A DNA stretch of 12,033 nucleotides, taken from DAONLM01 sp035406685 (GTDB lineage: Bacteria; Spirochaetota; GWE2-31-10; MWDO01). The translations under genes and the position numbers were made by a program. The notes under the pieces are model-generated. The model was not told where the DNA came from. It was given only the letters and a program-made list of their open reading frames with translations, and searched no databases. Location: positions 1 through 12,033 of the forward strand of contig DAONLM010000086.1 in NCBI GenBank assembly GCA_035406685.1, written 5' to 3'. This document shows positions 1 through 6,764 of this stretch, in pieces (position 1 is the first letter of the stretch; every line of letters starts with the position of its first letter).

Positions 1-4
1 TATA

Positions 5-39
5 AGGTGACATTTCTATTTTTTCAAGAGGTGACATTT
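5..39. repeat. Direct repeat AGGTGACATTT, possible insertion-sequence end
   Basis: The 11-mer AGGTGACATTT occurs at 5-15 and again at 29-39, a 24-bp period. Repeated GTGACATTT-type motifs at this spacing are, from memory, typical of the terminal regions of some DDE-transposase insertion sequences. No transposase lies in the window, so any element would extend to the left or be a remnant. The repeat itself is seen directly; its assignment to an IS end is inference. Confidence 0.4.
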
Positions 40-84
40 TAAAATAAATTCAACACTTTACAGATAGATAGTAAATTAAAAATT

Positions 85-113
85 TTGACAAATTGTAAAA
101 AATTGAGTATATT
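85..113 (+). promoter_or_regulatory. Sigma-70 promoter of smpB
   Basis: TTGACA at 85-90 and TATATT at 108-113 are separated by exactly 17 bp. Transcription would start near 120, leaving a leader of about 46 nt before the smpB ATG. The same box spacing recurs at other promoters in this window. Confidence 0.72.
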
Positions 114-165
114 CAGATAAAAATTTTAAAAGATATTTTTTAAAAGATTCAAAGATTTTTAAAAT

Positions 166-630
166 ATGGAAAAAAAAGATATAGAAAAGACAATTATTTA
201 CAATAAGAAAGCAAATTTTGAATATATTTTTCTCGATAAATTTGAAAGTGGCATCCAACTAAAAGGAACAGAAGTTAAATCTTTAAGAGAAGGGAAATGT
301 AGTATAGGAGAAGCATATATAATTGAGCAGGGAAATGAAATATTTATAAAGAATATGAATATATCCCATTTTAAACATGGCAATATAAATAACCATGATC
401 CTTTAAGATTGAGAAAACTCCTTTTACATAAAAAAGAGATAGAAAAAATAAAAAGAGCAATCAAAGAAAAAGGGACAACTGTTGTGCCAATAAGGCTATA
501 TTTTAAAGGTAGTCTTGTTAAAGTAGAAATCGCCATTGCAAAAGGTAAAAAATTATACGATAAGAGAGAGACAATCAAAGAAAGAGAGACAAAAAAGCAT
601 ATCGCGAGGGAGATGAAAACATATAAATAA
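166..630 (+). CDS. smpB: SsrA-binding protein SmpB
   Basis: SmpB binds the tRNA-like domain of tmRNA and delivers it to stalled ribosomes for trans-translation, in the cytoplasm. The 154-residue length is normal for the family. Recognisable family blocks are the N-terminal NKKANFEY (13-20), GTEVKSLREGK (34-44), NINNHDPLRLRKLLLHKKEI (73-92), and the C-terminal GKKLYDKRE (127-135), which leads into the basic tail that enters the empty mRNA channel. The ATG at 166 fits the family N-terminus; no clear Shine-Dalgarno precedes it. It has its own promoter and converges on the next gene with one base between the two stop codons. No ssrA gene was seen in the window. Confidence 0.97.
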   Translation: MEKKDIEKTIIYNKKANFEYIFLDKFESGIQLKGTEVKSLREGKCSIGEAYIIEQGNEIFIKNMNISHFKHGNINNHDPLRLRKLLLHKKEIEKIKRAIKEKGTTVVPIRLYFKGSLVKVEIAIAKGKKLYDKRETIKERETKKHIAREMKTYK

Positions 631-631
631 A

Positions 632-1351
632 CTATTTTAATATTTCTAATAGATAGTTATAAGAATCGAGATTATAATGCCAGTGCTCAATAATTATTAC
701 AAAATCATAATTAAGATTTTTAATCAAAGAAGCAATTCCTTTAAAATCTATCTTACCATTTTTTAAATAATGATGAGAATCCTCATCTCCATTATTATTA
801 TGAAAATGAAATGTTGATATCTTAATATTACTATCTATCAAATACTTTAAATAATCATAAGGATTATATTTATTTACAAAGCAATGACCAGCATCAAAAG
901 TCAAATAGATATCTTTAAAATGACTATTTAGTTCTTTAATAAATTCAAGATAATTCTTAGAATATAAATATGAATAATCTGGAATTGTATTCTCTATTGA
1001 AAGCTTAATATTTTTATTCAATCTTTTTAAAATAGCCTCAATCGTCTTAAAAGATATCTTGTCAAAATGAAAAGTAATAGAAAAAGCATTTATTTCATTA
1101 GTAAAATCAATAACACCATCAAGAAATTCATGATAATAAGCATAGTTATCAATTGGACTATGAATAGAAAATGAAATATTCTTTTTAATCATCTCTTTAA
1201 TAAATGAAATTTCATTATCACTGAATCTTGATGGAAGAAAATCATCAAAGAAGATATCAAAATGTGGCACATTATTCTGTTCTGCATATCTGAATTGATC
1301 CAGAAATGAGAGATGAATATGTTTACAAGTCTGAAAACCAATCTTATACAT
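632..1351 (-). CDS. TIM-barrel sugar isomerase/epimerase-like (xylose isomerase/AP endonuclease 2 family)
   Basis: This 239-residue protein fits the xylose isomerase-like TIM-barrel superfamily, which includes sugar-phosphate isomerases/epimerases and endonuclease IV. Putative metal-binding residues lie at the ends of successive strands: E120 in SIENT, D153 and H156 in TFDAGH, H184 in FHFHNNNGDEDSHH (with H193/H194), and E222 in IIIEHW. The SIHSP block at 62-66 also matches the family. The HxNNGxxDxHH pattern favours a sugar isomerase-like role over DNA repair, but the substrate cannot be read from sequence. It appears to have its own promoter whose start site falls at the ATG, so the mRNA may be leaderless. 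It lies downstream of purM but need not be co-transcribed. Confidence 0.8.
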   Translation of the reverse strand: MYKIGFQTCKHIHLSFLDQFRYAEQNNVPHFDIFFDDFLPSRFSDNEISFIKEMIKKNISFSIHSPIDNYAYYHEFLDGVIDFTNEINAFSITFHFDKISFKTIEAILKRLNKNIKLSIENTIPDYSYLYSKNYLEFIKELNSHFKDIYLTFDAGHCFVNKYNPYDYLKYLIDSNIKISTFHFHNNNGDEDSHHYLKNGKIDFKGIASLIKNLNYDFVIIIEHWHYNLDSYNYLLEILK

Positions 1352-1357
1352 ATTAAA

Positions 1358-1386
1358 ATTATACCACAGATTTAAAAAATTGTCAC
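1358..1386 (-). promoter_or_regulatory. Promoter of the TIM-barrel gene, probably giving a leaderless mRNA
   Basis: On the minus strand GTGACA (1386-1381) and a perfect TATAAT (1363-1358) are 17 bp apart. Only six bases separate the -10 box from the ATG at 1351-1349, so transcription should begin at or next to the A of the start codon. No Shine-Dalgarno is present between them. Confidence 0.62.
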
Positions 1387-1403
1387 ATTTTTATAAATAT
1401 TTT

Positions 1404-2570
1404 TTAAGTAAAATCAATTATCTCTTTTCCACATCTAATAGAGACCCTATTATTTTCTGAATATTCCGTGTAACCTATAATTTTTGCATCAATTTCAAAA
1501 GATTTTGCTATACTAATTATATCATTGGCATACTTTTCTTCTATATATATCTCCATCCTATGTCCCATATTAAATGTTTTAAACATCTCCTCATAACTTG
1601 CCTTTGATTCTTCCTGAATAATTTGAAATATTGGCGGAATATCAAAAAGATTATCCTTAACATAATGAATATTTTTTCCAAATTTAATAGATTTAGTCTG
1701 TCCCCCACCAGAACAATGAATTATACCTTTTATAACCTTTCTATACTCTTTTAAAATCTCTTTTAATACAAATGAATATGTCCTTGTAGGAGAAAGTAAA
1801 GCCTTACCAATATCTAAAGGAAGTGACTCTACTCTATCTGTTAATAAATATTTTCCCGTATAGCTTAAAGAATTATCCATTAGGGTATCATAAGACTCCG
1901 GATATTTTTCTCTATAAATCTTATTCAAAACATCATGTCGTGCTGATGTTAATCCATTACTGCCAATTCCACTATTATATTCCTGCTCATAAATAGCCTT
2001 CCCATAAGATGCAAGGCCTATTATTACAAGATTTGGAATTATTTTCCCATTATCAATAATATCATCTCTCTTTACTCTTGTAAAAGCAGTAGTATCTACG
2101 ACAATTGTCCTTACAAGATCTCCTATATCAGCAGTCTCGCCGCCTGTTTGAACAACATTAATACCATTATCAGAAAACCATTCTGCTATTTCATAATTTG
2201 CTTTAATAATAGTCTCAATAATATCCCCATTAATAAATCTCTTATTTCTTCCGATTGTGCTTGACATCAAAAAATTATCTATTGCTCCCACACATATAAG
2301 ATCATCTATATTCATTACTATTGAGTCCATTGCAATTCCCTTGAATACAGAGATATCCCCTGTCTCACGATAGTATATATATGCAAGAGATGACTTTGTA
2401 CCAGCTCCATCAGAGTGCATTATATTACAATAGTAACTATCATTACTGCTAATATCTGGAGTTATCTTACAAAAAGCATCTGGAAATATGCCTTTATCAA
2501 GAGAAGAAATTGCCTTATGAATATCCTCTTTTTGAGAACTAACACCTCGTAATTCATATCTATCTTTCAT
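1404..2570 (-). CDS. purM: Phosphoribosylformylglycinamidine cyclo-ligase (AIR synthase), long form
   Basis: PurM closes formylglycinamidine ribonucleotide to aminoimidazole ribonucleotide, using ATP, in purine synthesis. The 388 residues carry PurM-family signatures: DGAGTK (54-59), a NIDDLICVGA block (87-96), GGETADIGDLVRT, GSNGLTSARHDV, LSPTRTY, HCSGGGQTK and FNMGHRME. The length and these motifs match the longer form I recall from Bacteroidetes rather than the usual 340-350 residue enzyme. An AAGGG lies about a dozen bases before the ATG. It is the third gene of a unit with the fusion protein and comFB, 36 bases after comFB. No other purine genes are in the window. Other AIR-synthase-related families are possible but less likely. 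Confidence 0.88.
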   Translation of the reverse strand: MKDRYELRGVSSQKEDIHKAISSLDKGIFPDAFCKITPDISSNDSYYCNIMHSDGAGTKSSLAYIYYRETGDISVFKGIAMDSIVMNIDDLICVGAIDNFLMSSTIGRNKRFINGDIIETIIKANYEIAEWFSDNGINVVQTGGETADIGDLVRTIVVDTTAFTRVKRDDIIDNGKIIPNLVIIGLASYGKAIYEQEYNSGIGSNGLTSARHDVLNKIYREKYPESYDTLMDNSLSYTGKYLLTDRVESLPLDIGKALLSPTRTYSFVLKEILKEYRKVIKGIIHCSGGGQTKSIKFGKNIHYVKDNLFDIPPIFQIIQEESKASYEEMFKTFNMGHRMEIYIEEKYANDIISIAKSFEIDAKIIGYTEYSENNRVSIRCGKEIIDFT

Positions 2571-2606
2571 AAAAAATAAATCCCTTATAAAATCCTTAAA
2601 TTAAAA

Positions 2607-2909
2607 TTAAGAAATTTGGTGAGATGGATTTTTACTTATCTTTTCTATTGCCATTTTTACTACCCTTTCTATCTCCTTTTTTTCCTCTCCATTATACAAT
2701 CTTTGAGAATAGAGCCTTCCAGTAAGAGAAGATCTATATGCAGGTTTTAAATTATTGAGAGCAAAGGTAGCCATATCAAGAATGCAATCCTGACATTTAC
2801 ATATTTTATTCTCTTTATCCTCTGATAATTGTCTCTCCAGCTCCTCAAAAACTGCATTCTCCATCTCATTAATTAATAATTCAAACTCATATTTATCTTT
2901 AAAAGGCAT
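2607..2909 (-). CDS. comFB: ComFB-family protein, candidate cyclic-dinucleotide receptor
   Basis: This 100-residue protein matches the late-competence ComFB family. Features seen are an N-terminal helix beginning LLINEMENAVFEEL (11-24), a cysteine cluster CKCQDC (C37, C39, C42), and the ATFALNNLKPAYRSS block (47-61), which is the family's hallmark ALNxLxPxY region. The three cysteines could bind zinc. Some ComFB proteins, notably in cyanobacteria, have been reported to bind cyclic dinucleotides; whether this one does is inference. The start has a strong Shine-Dalgarno (GGGGG at 2918-2914) lying in the 11-bp gap after the upstream stop codon, which indicates tight translational linkage to the substrate-binding/OmpA gene. 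No competence genes are nearby. Confidence 0.83.
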   Translation of the reverse strand: MPFKDKYEFELLINEMENAVFEELERQLSEDKENKICKCQDCILDMATFALNNLKPAYRSSLTGRLYSQRLYNGEEKKEIERVVKMAIEKISKNPSHQIS

Positions 2910-2920
2910 CTCTCCCCCTT

Positions 2921-4585
2921 TTATTCAAAAGAATAAAATTTAACCTCTACTCTTCTATTCTTAGCCTGATCAACATTATCCACTGGCATATCCCAACCTT
3001 TACCCTCTGTAATAATCCTATCTGGATTGCAACCATATTTTTCAACAAGAATTTTCTTTATGAATTCTGCTCGTAATTTTGAAATTAACTTAGCCTGTGC
3101 TGATGCTTCTATAAAAATCTGCTGCCCTTTTGCCTTATATTCCTCCACCTTACTCGTATCAAGATGACCAACCAATTTCACAATAGTTGTCCCCAATACC
3201 TCCATCTGTTCTGCTATCAATTGAAGATTCTCCTTATTTTTTCTTATCTCTTCACTATTTTTAGAAAGATCAAAGTCTGTTCTTTGAGGATCAAAATAAA
3301 AATTAATATCTCTTGTAAGAACTATATTTTTTGACTCTAAATCTGCTATATTAAAACTTGATTCCTTATTAAAAGAATTCTTAATATTGTTAGTCTGATG
3401 AGTAAATAGATTCTTTGATTTGAGTTTATTTAAAAATGTAGAATTTATAACAATTTCAGCCTCATAACTTGCATCGAGTGGCAAACTACCAATCAACTTA
3501 TAATATTCAAAAGAAAGATAGAATATTTTATAGGCACTTATGGGATTCTCTGTGCTAAAAAACATAAGATTTTCTGGGAAATTTGCAATATGAGTATCTG
3601 CAACCATTAAGTTTGCCTCTTTAACCCCATCTTTTAATTTAAAAAAATCTGCCATATAAGAATAAACTATTTCTTTATTTGCAACAAAAAAATCATATCC
3701 TTCCATCATTGACTTACTAAAAGCCTCAAGAATCTCTGGATGATCCTTTGCAAAATCAAGTCTTGTTAGATAACAATCTGCTATCAACTGATTCGCATCT
3801 TTTGAAGTGATAAGTAATTTGGCCCCCAGGACATAACTTCTTGATGAAGGCTCTGTTATCTCATATAAAAAAGGCGACCATGTAACACAGGCATCTATTT
3901 TTTTATCTTTTATAAAGGCATCCTTAGCAACAACAGCATCAGAAACATACTGAATTGATACATCGGAAAAATTCAATCCTGATTGTGCTAATAGCCACAA
4001 AAGAAAAAAATTAGATGGAGTATTACCAGAGGTAACTATTCTCTTACCTTTTAAATCCTTAGGGCTCTTTATATAATCCCTTACAATTATACCATCACCA
4101 CCATAGGACCAATCAAATATCCCAAAGACCTGTGGAATTACCCTTTTATCTGATTTTAAGGCATCATAAATGAGTGGTAACATATCCATTGTAGACCATA
4201 TTATCGGACTATTCCCATTTGCAAATTCTTCTAAATGTTTATTCGGATCTTCCTCTTTGATTAATTCAACGACAAACTTTCCATTTTTATAAAAAAAAGA
4301 TTCTTTATTTGGCTTTGCTCCTTTATTTGCAGCAAAAAGAGAAGCATAGCCACCCCATGTTACCAATGGAACTCTTATTACTGGTATATTTTCACCATCA
4401 ATGTTAATTGTCTCAAATTTATATCCACTGATCCCTTTTATAGAAATTGGCTCTGGCTTTAAATTATAAGAAATATCTATCTTATCACTCTGTTTAGGAC
4501 TACTCTTTTTTATACCTAAATATATAAATATTACCAGTAAAACTAAAAGAAGAATAATTATTATTCCAACAATTGCCTTTTTCAC
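2921..4585 (-). CDS. Membrane-anchored ABC-type substrate-binding domain fused to an OmpA-like domain
   Basis: Numbering here is from the upstream GTG at 4597. A lysine-rich start leads into one hydrophobic span (about 8-28), which looks like an uncleaved anchor. Residues about 72-375 resemble an NMT1/TauA-like periplasmic substrate-binding domain: a VTWGGYASLFAA strand-helix start, a SPKDLKGKRI block, and KIDACVTWSPF. Residues about 430-556 resemble the OmpA-like peptidoglycan-binding domain: VGHLDTS (476-482), RAEFIKKIL, RIITEGKGWDMP and NRRVEVKFY (547-555). The preferred start is the second GTG (4585), because GAGGG sits five bases upstream of it; using 4597 would add four residues and lacks a ribosome site. 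A perfect promoter lies upstream. No ABC permease or ATPase gene is in the window, so the protein may sense or retain a ligand rather than import it. Confidence 0.83.
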   Translation of the reverse strand: MKKAIVGIIIILLLVLLVIFIYLGIKKSSPKQSDKIDISYNLKPEPISIKGISGYKFETINIDGENIPVIRVPLVTWGGYASLFAANKGAKPNKESFFYKNGKFVVELIKEEDPNKHLEEFANGNSPIIWSTMDMLPLIYDALKSDKRVIPQVFGIFDWSYGGDGIIVRDYIKSPKDLKGKRIVTSGNTPSNFFLLWLLAQSGLNFSDVSIQYVSDAVVAKDAFIKDKKIDACVTWSPFLYEITEPSSRSYVLGAKLLITSKDANQLIADCYLTRLDFAKDHPEILEAFSKSMMEGYDFFVANKEIVYSYMADFFKLKDGVKEANLMVADTHIANFPENLMFFSTENPISAYKIFYLSFEYYKLIGSLPLDASYEAEIVINSTFLNKLKSKNLFTHQTNNIKNSFNKESSFNIADLESKNIVLTRDINFYFDPQRTDFDLSKNSEEIRKNKENLQLIAEQMEVLGTTIVKLVGHLDTSKVEEYKAKGQQIFIEASAQAKLISKLRAEFIKKILVEKYGCNPDRIITEGKGWDMPVDNVDQAKNRRVEVKFYSFE

Positions 4586-4615
4586 TTTAGCCCTCACAGA
4601 TAAAGATTAAAAATC

Positions 4616-4644
4616 ATTATATTTTAATTTTAATATTTTGTCAA
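4616..4644 (-). promoter_or_regulatory. Consensus sigma-70 promoter of the substrate-binding/OmpA - comFB - purM unit
   Basis: A perfect TTGACA (4644-4639) and a perfect TATAAT (4621-4616) are separated by 17 bp on the minus strand. Transcription should start near 4609, giving a leader of about two dozen bases before the GTG at 4585. This short leader also argues against the GTG at 4597 as start codon. Confidence 0.82.
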
Positions 4645-4654
4645 ATCTTAATTT

Positions 4655-4703
4655 CTAAAAAATAAAAATGCCTGCTTACTTTCAACGAAAGCTCACAGGC
4701 ATT
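4655..4703 (-). terminator. Rho-independent terminator after flaA1
   Basis: Read on the minus strand, AATGCCTG (4703-4696) pairs with CAGGCATT (4674-4667). An inner stem, CTTTC with GAAAG, sits in the loop. A T-rich tract (TTTTATTTTTT) follows immediately. The opposite strand has no T-run after the hairpin, so the terminator serves the flaA operon. Confidence 0.87.
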
Positions 4704-4755
4704 ATATATGTGATACAACACCACACCAACAACTCACTCTTATAAAAATTAAATT

Positions 4756-5691
4756 TTACCAATCATCTCTCATATCATCATCATCTCTCGTTGATTCACT
4801 AAAAAGATCAGTGGTTGCTCTTAATTCATCAAAATAGATATAATATGATCCAAAAGTCTCTACTGGGTCACATTCAATCAAAAATCCATTAAACTTTATC
4901 CCTTCTTTATCAACATAATGATGATCCCACTGCTTAACAATATTATTTCCAGGTATATATGCTGTCAATTGCTTCCATCCAGTAAAATTTAATTTGCCAA
5001 CATAAAGAATCCTTTGATTATTAAAAAGATCGAGTATAATCATCTTTAACACATGCTTATAACTTCTTCCTGCAACCCATACAGAAATACTCTGACATCT
5101 ACCTTCAATAACAATTGGTTTAATAGGTTTAATAGAAAACCAGTTATAACCTCTTGCTATAAATTCTACTTTTACGCCAAGAACTTTGTCTCTTGCATAA
5201 ACCTCTGGCACCTTCTTATCAATCTCGTTCTTAATTAAAATCTCTCTTGCTCTCTTTTTCTTATCTCTTGTAACCCCATCCTCTTTCAGAGTATAATATT
5301 CATTAACAATCTCAGTTAATGCCCCGTCATCATCAGCAATAGTATACTTATCTATCTTTTTTTCATATAATCCCTGAATAAAACTTGCATCTTCACCATC
5401 TTTAATATTTTTAACTACATCCTCTTCAAAAACCTTTGCTTCAACTCTATAAGGTATTTCATTCTCTATATCCTTTGGTGCTCCTCTTCTTGATCTTTTA
5501 GTAATAATACCCTGATCTATTGGCATAGCCACTTCCCAGAAAGAGGCATCCTCAAAACCATTTAGTCTTATATTAGAAATCTGAGAATTTGCCGCAATAC
5601 CTTCAAAAGTTTGCTCCCCTTCCTGTGCAAAAATAACACTAAAAGATATAAATATTATTATCAACACTAAAATTATATTTTTATTATACAT
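4756..5691 (-). CDS. flaA1: Flagellar filament outer layer (sheath) protein FlaA
   Basis: FlaA proteins coat the periplasmic flagellar filament of spirochaetes. The 311-residue protein starts with a signal peptide (basic YNKN, hydrophobic core about 6-20, likely cleavage after FA at 22). A FEDASFWEV block near 46-54 follows. The C-terminal half has the typical FlaA pattern: ARGYNWFSIKPIKPI, the SISVWVAGRSYKHVLKMII strand region, FTGWKQL, and YIYFDELRATTDLF. It ends in an acidic DDDDMRDDW tail like other spirochaete FlaA proteins. A central lysine-rich insertion (about 110-165) is less recognisable. GGAGG lies six bases before the ATG. It is the second gene of an operon, 34 bases after flaA2, and is followed by a strong terminator. 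Assignment to FlaA1 rather than another paralogue rests on the tail and position. Confidence 0.92.
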   Translation of the reverse strand: MYNKNIILVLIIIFISFSVIFAQEGEQTFEGIAANSQISNIRLNGFEDASFWEVAMPIDQGIITKRSRRGAPKDIENEIPYRVEAKVFEEDVVKNIKDGEDASFIQGLYEKKIDKYTIADDDGALTEIVNEYYTLKEDGVTRDKKKRAREILIKNEIDKKVPEVYARDKVLGVKVEFIARGYNWFSIKPIKPIVIEGRCQSISVWVAGRSYKHVLKMIILDLFNNQRILYVGKLNFTGWKQLTAYIPGNNIVKQWDHHYVDKEGIKFNGFLIECDPVETFGSYYIYFDELRATTDLFSESTRDDDDMRDDW

Positions 5692-5725
5692 ATTTATCCT
5701 CCATTTTTATTTTTATTTTTTATTA

Positions 5726-6577
5726 TTATGGATTCTTATCAATTGGAACATCCAGATTAACACCATTATCCCATAACTCTTTTATCTTCTTAGGATTACC
5801 TAATTGATAACCATCGTAAATCTCTTCAAATACATCTGTTAAATATTTTATATGATCTATATAAATATGAGCACCACTCACCTTTTCACCTGGATTAGTC
5901 CATATTACAAATTTTACAAAAGATAGTACTTTTGAACTTGGTATTTGAGCTACTGATTGTGGGATATTATTTGGAATTTTTAATACAAAATTTTTCCATC
6001 CTATATGTTTAATACTTCCAACATTTAATCTATGTTCAACCCCTCTATAATCCATTAAAACAACTTCCATAAAATAGTCAAAATTAGCACCCCATACCCA
6101 GAAATCCAATTGCTGAACTTTTCCTTTAAAAGGAATGGGTTTGATTCTAAATTTATCCTTTTCATATTCTTCTAATGGATAAACTTCAACAGAATTATAC
6201 CCCTGTCTATTAAATTTTATCTCTAATGCTAAACAATAGCCAGATACATCAGTATATCTAACCTTTGCTGTTTCATTTCCTGCATCCTGCTCTGTTCCAA
6301 AAAAGAACTCACCCTCATTGCCAAAATAAGCCTCTGGCCATGCCTTAACCCATGCTAATTTCTGTAAACTTTGCCCATTTTCTCTATTATTCAGTCTTCC
6401 AAACCTATCTGGAATAACCTTCCAATATCTCTTAGGCTTTTTGGGATCCTCTTTACTCATCTCAAAATCTTCAAGAACCAATGACTGAATATTTTTAGTA
6501 TATTCAGTACTTATTAAACTATTTAGACTTAATAAAATAATAAAAGCAATCGACAATAATAGCTTAATTAATCTCAT
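5726..6577 (-). CDS. flaA2: Second FlaA-family flagellar sheath protein
   Basis: A 283-residue exported protein related to FlaA. From the chosen start, MRLIKLLLSIAFIILL forms a clear signal peptide with cleavage probable around residues 20-25. Family features include LVLEDFEMS, RYWKVIPDRFG, a GYNSVEVYP motif, QLDFWVWGANFDYFMEVVL, HIGWKNFVLKIP, and AHIYIDHIKYLTDVF, the counterpart of YIYFDELRATTDLF in the neighbour. An upstream in-frame ATG at 6637 would add 20 residues before the signal peptide, but AAGGAG at 6593-6588 lies ten bases from the ATG at 6577, so the shorter form is preferred. It lacks the acidic tail of flaA1. A perfect promoter precedes it. Paired flaA genes are known in Leptospira and other spirochaetes. 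Confidence 0.88.
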   Translation of the reverse strand: MRLIKLLLSIAFIILLSLNSLISTEYTKNIQSLVLEDFEMSKEDPKKPKRYWKVIPDRFGRLNNRENGQSLQKLAWVKAWPEAYFGNEGEFFFGTEQDAGNETAKVRYTDVSGYCLALEIKFNRQGYNSVEVYPLEEYEKDKFRIKPIPFKGKVQQLDFWVWGANFDYFMEVVLMDYRGVEHRLNVGSIKHIGWKNFVLKIPNNIPQSVAQIPSSKVLSFVKFVIWTNPGEKVSGAHIYIDHIKYLTDVFEEIYDGYQLGNPKKIKELWDNGVNLDVPIDKNP

Positions 6578-6662
6578 TTTAATATTACTCCTTTTCTTAT
6601 TAAATTTTATACTAACGAAGATTGATATTTCCATCAATCCTAATAAAATACATTTTAATAAA

Positions 6663-6691
6663 ATTATAATTCAATCAGAAAAAAATGTCAA
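6663..6691 (-). promoter_or_regulatory. Consensus sigma-70 promoter of the flaA2-flaA1 operon
   Basis: A perfect TTGACA (6691-6686) and TATAAT (6668-6663) are 17 bp apart on the minus strand. The start site would be near 6656, giving a leader of about 80 nt before the ATG at 6577. This is a housekeeping, not a flagellar sigma-28, promoter, in line with what is known of flaA genes in other spirochaetes. Confidence 0.82.
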
Positions 6692-6764
6692 ACTAAATTT
6701 TTTAAAATTATTTTTTTTAAATATTAATAATTTTTTCGGAAATTATATCTATAAAACTTTATTA

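Noticed and set aside
76..578. Minus-strand open frames opposite smpB and its promoter
   Set aside because: They are antisense to a clear smpB gene, are hydrophobic and low-complexity, and have no ribosome site.
5053..5238. Plus-strand 61-residue open frame
   Set aside because: It lies inside flaA1 on the opposite strand and resembles no family.
6578..6637. Upstream ATG giving a 303-residue FlaA2
   Set aside because: It puts 20 residues before the signal peptide, and the good ribosome site serves the ATG at 6577.
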